64,000 nucleotides of DNA from GYS-P2D sp964522505 (GTDB lineage Bacteria > Bacteroidota > Bacteroidia > Chitinophagales > Saprospiraceae). The notes under the pieces were generated by a model that was given only the letters and a program-made list of their open reading frames with translations, ran no database searches and was not told the origin of the DNA. Where the stretch lies: the NCBI GenBank assembly GCA_964522505.1, contig CAZFWJ010000007.1, forward strand, positions 1 to 64,000. The letters run 5' to 3'. Positions within the stretch are counted from its first letter, which is position 1. Each line of letters begins with the position of its first letter. Both the position numbers and the translations under genes were made by a program. Shown piece by piece: positions 43,262 to 50,897 of the stretch.

Positions 43262-43750
43262 ATGGAAATCTTGAAAAGTATCAATTCAATTGCTCACATA
43301 TTGTCATCTTCACTTGCGCTAATCGTTGGGGCAATGGTCTTGTTTCAACCGAAAGGGACGCCAAAACACAAGAAAACAGGTGTCCTGTATTTTTGGCTGA
43401 TGATCGTTGCGAATATTACCTGTTTATTTATCGTCAAGGCTTTTGGAAAGTGGTTTTTTCCTCACTGGCTCGGGATAACAGCACTAGCAGTTATAATCCC
43501 AGGCTATCTATTTGGCAAATATCATTGGGGGAGGCATTGGCTCAAAGTTCATATCTCCTGCATGATTGTGAGTTATTATTTGTTAATAGGAGGGGCGATC
43601 AACGAGGCATTTTTGCATATTCCGGCGTTGCGACATCATATATTGGACGGTGGAGGCCCAGTTCTTGGGATGACTCATACGACCGCAATGATAGGTTTTA
43701 TTATTGTTTTGATAAGTTTTCTTCGCAAGCAGCTAAAAGCGGAGACTTAG
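43262..43750 (+). CDS. DUF2306-like membrane protein
   Basis: A 162-residue inner-membrane protein with four to five hydrophobic segments (IAHILSSSLALIVGAMVLF, GVLYFWLMIVANITCLFIV, WLGITALAVIIPGYLFG, VHISCMIVSYYLLIGGAINEAF, HTTAMIGFIIVLISFL). KGTPKHKKTG and HWGRHWLKVHISCM place conserved His and basic residues near the helices, as in DUF2306. It shares an operator-like element with the gene at 42348, so it is probably coregulated. Function of the family is unknown. Confidence 0.78.
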   Translation: MEILKSINSIAHILSSSLALIVGAMVLFQPKGTPKHKKTGVLYFWLMIVANITCLFIVKAFGKWFFPHWLGITALAVIIPGYLFGKYHWGRHWLKVHISCMIVSYYLLIGGAINEAFLHIPALRHHILDGGGPVLGMTHTTAMIGFIIVLISFLRKQLKAET

Positions 43751-43819
43751 CTTGAGATATGTCATGATGAGCTTCACTTGATTTTGTTCTAATCCTGATG
43801 TACAGGATGTTCATTGCTC

Positions 43820-44503
43820 TTATGCGATCAATTGAGTTAACTCCCGATCGATAATGGACAATTCCACTTCGATATCGGTCACTGGCTCTAATCTATTCTT
43901 AAAGTAGAAGATCCAGTAACCAGTAGATAAAACAAATGAGATTAGCCATATGGTAGAGGATGTAAGGGAGTGATTCAATAGATTGAAGCCATAATAAAGT
44001 AGTGCAGGAAAAAACAATACATAAAATAGACCCAGGAGCAATACTCTATACTTTTTGATATCCAGACCTGAGTTGACATAAGACATTTTACTAATTAAGT
44101 ACGAAGGCATATCAGCGTTATCAACTTCTACAATAGGAGTGAGTGTCTTGTTAAGGGCAATAAGAGATTTCATGATGGTGTGAGCTATCATGAAGAATGT
44201 AATGAGCAGTATCAAGAAAATGGCACCCAAGCTAAAACCGGCTATATACGCTTGATGAAGCAACAGTAAAGTAACTGGAATGCCCAGAATATAATAGCCT
44301 TGAGCGACTATAGCTTTATCAGTAAGCTGCTTGATGGATTGTAACTGATCGGTTAACTGATTATTAATGTCTATGTATTCTTGTTTTGACTGTTGTACTG
44401 GTGTAGTACCGGCATGCTTTAACGACTCCAGTCTACTGAGATAATCCTGATATTTCTGCTTGCGATAGATGAGATCCAAAGTGCCAGTTACTTTTAGACC
44501 CAT
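43820..44503 (-). CDS. hypothetical four-helix membrane protein
   Basis: About 227 residues, not recognised. A cytoplasmic N-terminal part (GLKVTGTLDLIYRKQKYQDYLSRLESL) with a coiled-coil-like region (DINNQLTDQLQSIKQLTDKA) precedes four hydrophobic segments (GYYILGIPVTLLLLHQAYIAG, LGAIFLILLITFFMIAHTIM, VLLLGLFYVLFFPALLYYGF, TIWLISFVLSTGYWIFYF), and an acidic tail follows (VTDIEVELSIIDRELTQLI). An ATG at 44533 would add ten residues but sits inside a 10-bp hairpin (44513-44540), so I prefer ATG 44503. It follows atpC by about 85 nt on the same strand. Confidence 0.68.
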   Translation of the reverse strand: MGLKVTGTLDLIYRKQKYQDYLSRLESLKHAGTTPVQQSKQEYIDINNQLTDQLQSIKQLTDKAIVAQGYYILGIPVTLLLLHQAYIAGFSLGAIFLILLITFFMIAHTIMKSLIALNKTLTPIVEVDNADMPSYLISKMSYVNSGLDIKKYRVLLLGLFYVLFFPALLYYGFNLLNHSLTSSTIWLISFVLSTGYWIFYFKNRLEPVTDIEVELSIIDRELTQLIA

Positions 44504-44512
44504 AAAATACTG

Positions 44513-44540
44513 AAAGGGTATGATTTTAACCATACCCTTT
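44513..44540 (-). terminator. 10-bp hairpin after atpC
   Basis: AAAGGGTATG (44513-44522) and CATACCCTTT (44531-44540) form a perfect stem with loop ATTTTAAC. Placed 50 nt after the atpC stop, it may terminate or attenuate atpDC transcription; the U-tract is weak (TTT). Confidence 0.5.
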
Positions 44541-44588
44541 TAAAGTAATCTATTTATCTTATTACAGTATTAGCCGTGCTGGAGAAGT

Positions 44589-44840
44589 CTAATTTACCGT
44601 CAGCCCTCTAACCAATAGAGAAACCTCGTCATTATAAACTTCTATAAATCCCCTTGCAATACCATAAGTCGCTGTAGAACCAGCAGCATCTATCACTCTT
44701 ACCTCTCCTTCTCCTAATGAAGATACGATAGCAGCGTGACCCTTGAGTATCTCAAACTGTCCTGAGACACCGGGCACCTTAACAGACTTGATCGCTCCGC
44801 TAAAAACTTCTTTGTCTGGTGTTAGGATCGTTAGATTCAT
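44589..44840 (-). CDS. atpC: ATP synthase F1 subunit epsilon (short form)
   Basis: Epsilon subunit of F1-ATPase. MNLTILTPDKEVFSGAIKSVKVPGVSGQFEILKGHAAIVSSLGEGEVRVIDAAGSTATYGIARGFIEVYNDEVSLLVRGL is the N-terminal beta-sandwich that contacts the c ring. At 83 aa it lacks the C-terminal two-helix inhibitory domain (usual length ~135), as in many Bacteroidota. It follows atpD directly, the common atpD-atpC pair separate from the rest of the synthase genes. Confidence 0.94.
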   Translation of the reverse strand: MNLTILTPDKEVFSGAIKSVKVPGVSGQFEILKGHAAIVSSLGEGEVRVIDAAGSTATYGIARGFIEVYNDEVSLLVRGLTVN

Positions 44841-44873
44841 ATGGATCGTTTAAAAAATTTACGAGTGTGTATC

Positions 44874-46388
44874 TTATGCGTTAGCTTCAGCTAATAGCTT
44901 CTTACCTTTTGTAATAGCCTCTTCAATAGAGCCAACCAAGTTGAAAGCAGACTCTGGATACTCATCTACCTCACCATCAAGGATCATATTGAATCCCTTA
45001 ATCGTATCCTCAATCGGTACTAATACGCCCTCAAGACCTGTAAATTGCTCTGCAACGTGGAAAGGCTGAGACAAGAATCGCTGAACACGACGTGCTCTGT
45101 GTACTACTTGCTTATCTTCTTCTGATAATTCCTCCATACCGAGGATGGCAATGATATCCTGAAGCTCCTTATAACGCTGTAGGATGTTGATCACCTTAAA
45201 TGCAGTGTTATAGTGCTCATCACCGATAATCGCTGGATCTAAGATTCTTGATGTAGAATCTAATGGATCCACCGCTGGGTAGATTCCTTCTGAAGCTAAC
45301 TTTCTACTTAATACTGTAGTGGCATCAAGGTGAGCAAATGTAGTCGCTGGTGCTGGATCCGTTAAATCATCCGCCGGCACGTATACCGCTTGTACAGATG
45401 TAATCGATCCCCTCTTAGTCGAGGTAATACGCTCCTGCATCTTACCCATCTCTGTAGCAAGCGTAGGCTGATATCCTACCGCTGATGGCATCCGTCCTAA
45501 TAGGGCCGATACCTCAGAACCTGCCTGAGTAAATCTAAATATATTGTCGATGAAGAATAGGATGTCTTTTCCCCCTTGTGGATCGTTGACATCGCCATCT
45601 CTATAGTATTCGGCAATAGCCAATCCTGATAGGGCCACTCTAGCTCTTGCACCTGGAGGCTCATTCATCTGTCCGAATACGAACGTTGCTTTACTCTCTA
45701 AGAGTGATTCTTTCTTAATCTTGCTGAGATCCCATCCGCCTTCTTCCATAGAGTGCATGAAGTCCTCACCATAGTTGATGATACCTGCCTCGAGCATCTC
45801 TCTCAATAAGTCATTACCCTCTCTCGTACGCTCTCCCACACCGGCAAATACTGAGATTCCATCATATCCCTTGGCGATGTTGTTAATCAACTCCTGGATC
45901 AAGACCGTTTTACCCACACCGGCACCACCAAATAATCCAATCTTACCACCCTTAGAGTATGGCTCGATCAAATCAATCACTTTGATACCCGTGAAGAGCA
46001 CCTCGTTCTCTGTTGATAGGTTTTCATATTTTGGCGGATCTTGGTGGATAGATCTGGTCGTAGTACCTGTTACTTCACCGATACCATCAATAGCTTCACC
46101 TACCACGTTGAATAAGCGACCTTTGATACCATCACCGATAGGCATAGAGATTGGGCCGCCCAAGTCAGTTACAGTAGTACCACGTGTCAATCCATCTGTT
46201 GCATCCATCGCAATAGCACGTACGCTATCCTCACCGAGGTGCTGCTGACACTCTAATACGATCTTGTCTCCATTAGATTTTTCAACCACGAGGGCATTCA
46301 TAATCTCTGGAAGAGCAACATTATCTCCTGCGAAACTTACATCGACAACTGGTCCGATTATCTGCTTTATTTCTCCAACGTTAGCCAT
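44874..46388 (-). CDS. atpD: ATP synthase F1 subunit beta
   Basis: Catalytic beta subunit. P-loop GGAGVGKT at residues 154-161; Walker B context DILFFIDNIFRFTQAGSEVSALLGRMPSAVGYQPTLATEMG, which contains the ATPase alpha/beta signature; DDLTDPAPATTFAHLDATTVLSR; and the C-terminal DELSD-like loop, here MEELSEEDKQVVHRARR. Length (504 aa) is as expected for Bacteroidota. A -7 box TATCTTTG is 35 nt upstream. No atpA/G genes are adjacent. Confidence 0.98.
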   Translation of the reverse strand: MANVGEIKQIIGPVVDVSFAGDNVALPEIMNALVVEKSNGDKIVLECQQHLGEDSVRAIAMDATDGLTRGTTVTDLGGPISMPIGDGIKGRLFNVVGEAIDGIGEVTGTTTRSIHQDPPKYENLSTENEVLFTGIKVIDLIEPYSKGGKIGLFGGAGVGKTVLIQELINNIAKGYDGISVFAGVGERTREGNDLLREMLEAGIINYGEDFMHSMEEGGWDLSKIKKESLLESKATFVFGQMNEPPGARARVALSGLAIAEYYRDGDVNDPQGGKDILFFIDNIFRFTQAGSEVSALLGRMPSAVGYQPTLATEMGKMQERITSTKRGSITSVQAVYVPADDLTDPAPATTFAHLDATTVLSRKLASEGIYPAVDPLDSTSRILDPAIIGDEHYNTAFKVINILQRYKELQDIIAILGMEELSEEDKQVVHRARRVQRFLSQPFHVAEQFTGLEGVLVPIEDTIKGFNMILDGEVDEYPESAFNLVGSIEEAITKGKKLLAEANA

Positions 46389-46422
46389 GCTATATAGTAC
46401 TTGTGGGTTCTAAAATTTGCCG

Positions 46423-46430
46423 CAAAGATA
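46423..46430 (-). promoter_or_regulatory. -7 promoter box for atpDC
   Basis: Minus-strand TATCTTTG followed by CGGC, an exact TAnnTTTGCnGC-type site (CAAAGATA on the plus strand), 35 nt before the atpD ATG. Confidence 0.7.
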
Positions 46431-46594
46431 GCTTTATATTGTATCTATGAAAGGATGGACCTTCTATTTTGTGAAAGATTAGATTATTTAGATCAGATAG
46501 GTATTGGATTATAGATCATCAAACCGTCAGGACCTCAATAATCAACATGAAGTGCCAATATTTCGAGGATAGAATTAGATGACAAAGCATAAAC

Positions 46595-47350
46595 TCAAGC
46601 CGCCTGACCTCGCTTCAGAACAAAGGTATTTACATTGACTCCAGTCGTGATAAAGATTTCCTCTGCATTGATTAATTCTAAGACGGAGAGGAAGGTGATA
46701 ATACAGTGCATCCGATCTTCCAAATTTTCAAAGATGTCTTCGAATGAAGTATCTCCCTTGACGGATATTTTATCGAGTACATAGACCTTCTGCTCTTCAA
46801 GTGTGTAGTTGTAGCGATAGACAAGATGTCTAGGTTTGGTATCCCTGATCTTCTTGCGGTTCATCACATTTTCAAAGCTCTTGAGGAGCTTAAACATGGT
46901 CAGAGACTCTAACTCTACATCCACCAAGGCTTTAGTGGCGATGCTTCTGATTTCTTTGTTGACGTTCCCTCGAGGTTCGAGCTGCATGCGTTCAACCTCG
47001 AGTGATGAGAGGTCGCCAATGATATCCTTAAACCGCTTATACTCTAATAGCTTTCTTGCAATCTCCTCTCTTGGATCAATCTCTTGTCCATCCTCGTCCA
47101 GTTCAGGTCGTGGAAGAAGCATCCTCGCCTTTATCCGCATCAATGTGGCCGCCACCAGAATAAATTCGCTGGCTACATCTATATTTAGCTCTTCAAGTTG
47201 ACGGATGTAAGCAAGGAAGTCAGCGGTGATTTTTGAGATAGGTATATCAAGTATGTCGATCTCATCACGCTCTATAAAGAACAGCAGTAGATCAAAGGGT
47301 CCTTCGAACTGCTTAATCTTAATAGTATAGCCTTCCTCTTGCTCGTTCAT
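46595..47350 (-). CDS. scpA: segregation and condensation protein A
   Basis: Kleisin of the SMC-ScpA-ScpB condensin, linking SMC heads. The N-terminal YTIKIKQFEGPFDLLLFFIERDEIDILDIPISKITADFLAYI is the ScpA hallmark, then DVASEFILVAATLMRIKARMLLPRPELDEDG, and a C-terminal winged-helix region (HCIITFLSVLELINAEEIF). 251 aa from ATG 47350; the TTG at 47359 is a less likely start. scpB and smc are not in the window. Confidence 0.95.
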   Translation of the reverse strand: MNEQEEGYTIKIKQFEGPFDLLLFFIERDEIDILDIPISKITADFLAYIRQLEELNIDVASEFILVAATLMRIKARMLLPRPELDEDGQEIDPREEIARKLLEYKRFKDIIGDLSSLEVERMQLEPRGNVNKEIRSIATKALVDVELESLTMFKLLKSFENVMNRKKIRDTKPRHLVYRYNYTLEEQKVYVLDKISVKGDTSFEDIFENLEDRMHCIITFLSVLELINAEEIFITTGVNVNTFVLKRGQAA

Positions 47351-47372
47351 CAATAACAAATATAGATATCCT

Positions 47373-48074
47373 ATGCCAACCCTCTATCTCATTCCTACTC
47401 CTATAGCCGAGGAAACAATGGATCACATCCCGCTGGCAGTTGTTAATGCCATAGGATTGTTAGATTGTTTTGTTGTTGAAAAACTCAGGACGGCGAGGAG
47501 GTTTATCAGATCTGTGATTAAGGACTATGATATCGATGGTGCAGACTTTATAGAATTGGACAAGCGTAACCCACAACAGAGCCATATGATGATCAAAGAG
47601 CTGCTGACAGCTGGACGATCATTTGGGTTGATGTCAGAGGCAGGGCTGCCATGCATCGCAGATCCAGGTCACGATGTAGTCAATCAAGCGAGAGCTAGCT
47701 ACTATAAGATTGTTCCGATCACTGGGCCGAGTTCTATATTTATGGCATTGATGGCGTCTGGCCTCAATGGTCAGGAGTTTACATTTCACGGGTATCTTCC
47801 TATTAAAGAACCTGCTCTGACCAAAAAATTGAAAGCAATTCAAGATAATGCCATCAAGACGGGCTATACTCAGATATTTATAGAAACACCCTACCGCAAC
47901 CAGAAGCTTTATGAAAAGATGAGTTCGACTTTTCAGCACACCATTAGACTATGTATTGCTCAAGATATCAGTGCCCCAGAAGAGTATATCGACACCAGAA
48001 CTATCGCTCATTGGCGCAAGCAACATGATCTGGAGCTAAAGAAATCTCCTTGTATATTTTTAATTAATACCTGA
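47373..48074 (+). CDS. RsmI-like tetrapyrrole-methylase-fold methyltransferase
   Basis: A 233-residue SAM-dependent enzyme of the tetrapyrrole methylase superfamily, like RsmI, which 2'-O-methylates C1402 of 16S rRNA. Motifs: LYLIPTPIAEE at the start (RsmI: VYVVATPIGN), FVVEKLRTARRFIR, GLMSEAGLPCIADPGHDVVNQA and ITGPSSIFMALMASGLNGQEFTFHGYLP. The pattern is RsmI-type, but the usual start and FEAPHR segment (here FIETPYRNQKLYE) diverge as in the second, Bacteroidota-type paralog. The target is therefore uncertain. Divergent from scpA. Confidence 0.88.
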   Translation: MPTLYLIPTPIAEETMDHIPLAVVNAIGLLDCFVVEKLRTARRFIRSVIKDYDIDGADFIELDKRNPQQSHMMIKELLTAGRSFGLMSEAGLPCIADPGHDVVNQARASYYKIVPITGPSSIFMALMASGLNGQEFTFHGYLPIKEPALTKKLKAIQDNAIKTGYTQIFIETPYRNQKLYEKMSSTFQHTIRLCIAQDISAPEEYIDTRTIAHWRKQHDLELKKSPCIFLINT

Positions 48075-48083
48075 TAGCAAGTC

Positions 48084-49571
48084 GTGATTAATGGCTTAGT
48101 AAAATATTATGTCAAGAGGTTTGATCAAGAACTCGATCAAGTTAGGTATCAGACTCCGCAATGTCAGTCGCTGGAGTTGAAGAAGATTCTTGGAGCACCA
48201 TTAGTGAAACTGCTCAATTCAGAGATTAAAGATGGGTGTACTGAGGCAGAATATAAATCTACAGTCAGTATCAGCACCTATGCCAAGTATGATCGAGGAA
48301 TTGAGCGCATTATAGAGAGCCCTCCACATAAGATAGCCTACTATGCTCAATCCTCTGGTACTACAGGAGGGAAGAAAAAGCTGATTCCTACACCAGATTC
48401 CTTCGTGAGAACTAATCACTTGAGAGGGTCATGGTACAGCTTGAATACCCTATATAATCATGTTCCTGATATGAATGTCTTCAAGGCAAAAAATCTGTTG
48501 ATAGGTGGAGCTATCTATGAACGTCGCAGCGATCATCTCATTGGTGATGTCTCCGGTATCATGCTCAATCGTATTCCCATGTTTTTCAGGCCTTATTATG
48601 TGCCTAAGATCAGTGAAGCCATCCTCCCAGACTGGCAGCAGAAACTGGATATTACCATACGTAAGGCATCCAAGAGCCGTGATGTTTCTTTACTTGCTGG
48701 TGTACCGACATGGGTCATTACTGTACTATCTGGAGTGAAAAAAAATATTGCTCCCAGAACTATTGCTGAGCATTGGCCGAATCTCAAAGCTTACTTGCAT
48801 GGCGGCGTGAGTATGGCGCCCTATAAGGAGCAGTTGAAGTCACTGATCGGGCTCCCCAATTTCAAGTTTATCGAGATCTATAATGCAACTGAGGGGTTCT
48901 TTGCTTTTCAGGATAACCCTGATGAGGATGGTATGTTGATGATGACTCATAGCGGGGTCTATTTTGAGTTTATCAAATATTCTGATTATGCGACCTCAGA
49001 GTCACCAGAGATAATGGGATTTGAACATGTTGTGGCAGGTGAGCGGTATGTGTTATTGATTTCTACACAGACGGGATTGCTAAGATATGTCCTTGGAGAT
49101 ATCGTCGAGTTTGTGAGAACTGTACCATTTAAGATTAAAGTAGTCGGGCGGATCTCTGAGTATGTCAATGCATTTGGCGAAGACTTGATGCTCTGGCAGG
49201 CTCGTGAAGCGTTACTTAATGTTTCGCAGAACCATGAGGCGTCAATAGCACATTTCACCGTAGCGCCGAAGTATATCTCGGTAGATGAACAGGGTTGGCA
49301 TGATTGGGCAATTGAGTTTGACAGAGCGCCTAGTGATCTAAAGCAGTTCACCGAAGATCTCGATGGCGCAATACAAGGTCTCAACAATAACTATGCACAG
49401 AAGCGTTATGAGTCTATTGCCATGAAGCAACTAAAGCTTTACCCACTTAAGGCAGGGAGTTTCAGTGCGTATCTGGAAAAAATCGGAAAACAAGGAGGGC
49501 AGAGTAAAGTCCAGAAACTGCGCAATGACAGAACAATTATGGATGCATTAATAGTAGATGATCATGTTTGA
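48084..49571 (+). CDS. GH3-family acyl-adenylate-type protein
   Basis: Member of the GH3 auxin-responsive-promoter family (acyl-acid amido synthetase fold), 495 aa. ATP-binding motif YYAQSSGTTGGKKKLIPTP (near residue 95), then YLHGGVSMAPYKEQL, IYNATEGFFAFQDNPDEDGM, YVLLISTQTGLLRYVLGDIVEFV and VVGRISEYVNAFGEDL, matching the adenylation and hinge motifs. GTG 48084 is the only in-frame start near the conserved beginning. Bacterial GH3 enzymes conjugate acyl acids to amino acids; substrates here are unknown. The end overlaps the next gene. Confidence 0.92.
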   Translation: MINGLVKYYVKRFDQELDQVRYQTPQCQSLELKKILGAPLVKLLNSEIKDGCTEAEYKSTVSISTYAKYDRGIERIIESPPHKIAYYAQSSGTTGGKKKLIPTPDSFVRTNHLRGSWYSLNTLYNHVPDMNVFKAKNLLIGGAIYERRSDHLIGDVSGIMLNRIPMFFRPYYVPKISEAILPDWQQKLDITIRKASKSRDVSLLAGVPTWVITVLSGVKKNIAPRTIAEHWPNLKAYLHGGVSMAPYKEQLKSLIGLPNFKFIEIYNATEGFFAFQDNPDEDGMLMMTHSGVYFEFIKYSDYATSESPEIMGFEHVVAGERYVLLISTQTGLLRYVLGDIVEFVRTVPFKIKVVGRISEYVNAFGEDLMLWQAREALLNVSQNHEASIAHFTVAPKYISVDEQGWHDWAIEFDRAPSDLKQFTEDLDGAIQGLNNNYAQKRYESIAMKQLKLYPLKAGSFSAYLEKIGKQGGQSKVQKLRNDRTIMDALIVDDHV

Positions 49572-49854
49572 TGATATCATAAATCATAGTACTGATGACA
49601 GTCAATACGATCAATTACTAGAGATGATCTCAGGCAGAGTGACTGAACTCCTCGGTGAAGATCCAGGTCTCCTATTTAGTTATATGTATCGGCTCGATAT
49701 CGATGAGCAAAAGCTCAAACATGTTGTCCAACACTATAATGGTGAAGCACAGATTACTGCACTGTCAGAGCTGATTCTGAAACGACAGTTATTACGCTTG
49801 GAATTACGTAAGAAGTATTCTGCTAAGGATGATGAAAGCGATAGAAAAGCCTAA
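49558..49854 (+). CDS. small hypothetical helical protein
   Basis: A 98-residue acidic-to-basic helical protein: MFDDIINHSTDDSQYDQLLEMISGRVTELLGEDPGLLFSYMYRLDIDEQKLKHVVQHYNGEAQITALSELILKRQLLRLELRKKY. It overlaps the GH3 gene by 14 nt, consistent with coupling. It resembles small cytosolic proteins conserved in Bacteroidota without a known function. ATG 49558 or 49564 is the start. No catalytic motif is visible. Confidence 0.72.
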   Translation: MIMFDDIINHSTDDSQYDQLLEMISGRVTELLGEDPGLLFSYMYRLDIDEQKLKHVVQHYNGEAQITALSELILKRQLLRLELRKKYSAKDDESDRKA

Positions 49855-50017
49855 CTTTTGTCATGAAATATGTGGCAGTGGGAAGGTCATCTCAAGTGGG
49901 TGATCGACTGATTCCTTAAGATAGATGTTGGGAGACATCTAAAGGAGTGAACCACAAGGTGGATGGGCTGCCAGCACCATTGTAGCAGCGCCTTTGATGA
50001 CCAAGGGTTTTGGTAGC

Positions 50018-50042
50018 CCTGCCTCGCCGAAGGCGGGTTTTT
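50018..50042 (+). terminator. terminator-like hairpin with duplicated GC-rich element
   Basis: CCTGCCT (50018-50024) and AGGCGGG (50031-50037) pair around CGCCGA, followed by TTTTT. The embedded 12-mer CTCGCCGAAGGC recurs at 50060-50071 without the matching arm. It probably ends the GH3 operon. Confidence 0.65.
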
Positions 50043-50138
50043 GCCGATTGCAAAAGTGGCTCGCCGAAGGCTCCTTATTCTAAAATTATCTTAGCCTTTA
50101 TCATTATGAGAAATAGAAAATAACTTCAATCAACAGTT

Positions 50139-50852
50139 TTGAAAATCATCTCATGGAATTGCAATATGGCCTTCAGGAAGAAGTATCCGAAAGTCCTTGA
50201 TCTCAAGCCAGATCTATTGGTCTTGCAGGAGTGTGAGAACGAGTTGAAATTGAAAGATCACCTATCCTCATTAAACTATAATCAACTCATCTGGTATGGC
50301 AAGAATCCCAATAAAGGAGTCGCAGTAATCTCATTTAATGAGGTCAATATAGCGCTCAACGAAAATCATAATGAATCGGTTGAGTATGTCGTCCCATTAA
50401 AGCTTTCTATCAACGATAAAGAGATAAATCTCTTTGCCATATGGGCCATGCCACATGAAGAAAGCAGAGCTCGCAGTTATGTAGGACAGATTTGGGCAGC
50501 GATCAACTTCTACTCGGACCTATTAGATAAAGACTCCATGTTGATTGGAGATTTTAATAGCAATGCCATTTGGGATCATAAAAGGAAGGTCGGAAATCAT
50601 ACGCAGGTCATCGACTTCCTGAATGACAAGGATATCTATAGTGTTTATCATCAGTTGACAGACACTGATCATGGACAGGAGAGTCATCCAACATTGTACT
50701 TAACTAAGAATATCGACAAGCCTTATCACATGGACTATTGCTGCGCTTCGAAGAGTCTATTTTCTGAAAATACAAGTATTGAGATTGGTGTGTATGAAGA
50801 CTGGATTAAACTCAGCGATCATATGCCTGTGATTATTGATAATATTGTATGA
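50139..50852 (+). CDS. endonuclease/exonuclease/phosphatase (EEP) family protein
   Basis: A 237-residue EEP-fold hydrolase. MKIISWNCNMAFRKKYPKVLDLKPDLLVLQECE carries the first active-site residues (N, E), MLIGDFNSNAIWD the D-x-N, and LSDHMPVIID the terminal SDH motif. The start is TTG 50139: a stop (TAA) lies 16 nt upstream in frame and the first ATG would cut off the KIISWNCN strand. Members act on DNA, RNA or phospholipid headgroups; substrate unknown. It is next to the IetAS-like pair but convergent to it, so no operon is implied. Confidence 0.9.
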   Translation: MKIISWNCNMAFRKKYPKVLDLKPDLLVLQECENELKLKDHLSSLNYNQLIWYGKNPNKGVAVISFNEVNIALNENHNESVEYVVPLKLSINDKEINLFAIWAMPHEESRARSYVGQIWAAINFYSDLLDKDSMLIGDFNSNAIWDHKRKVGNHTQVIDFLNDKDIYSVYHQLTDTDHGQESHPTLYLTKNIDKPYHMDYCCASKSLFSENTSIEIGVYEDWIKLSDHMPVIIDNIV

Positions 50853-50897
50853 TGAGGATTGTTTATTAGCTTCTTGTACAACTGCTGTATAAAGAAT

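Noticed and set aside
45775..46248. Long plus-strand ORF opposite atpD
   Set aside because: It mirrors the highly conserved atpD coding strand; codon structure explains the open frame and its translation is Ser/Pro-rich without domains.
50018..50071. CRISPR-like repeats
   Set aside because: Only two copies of 12 bp, no regular spacers, no cas genes; no CRISPR array was seen anywhere in the window.
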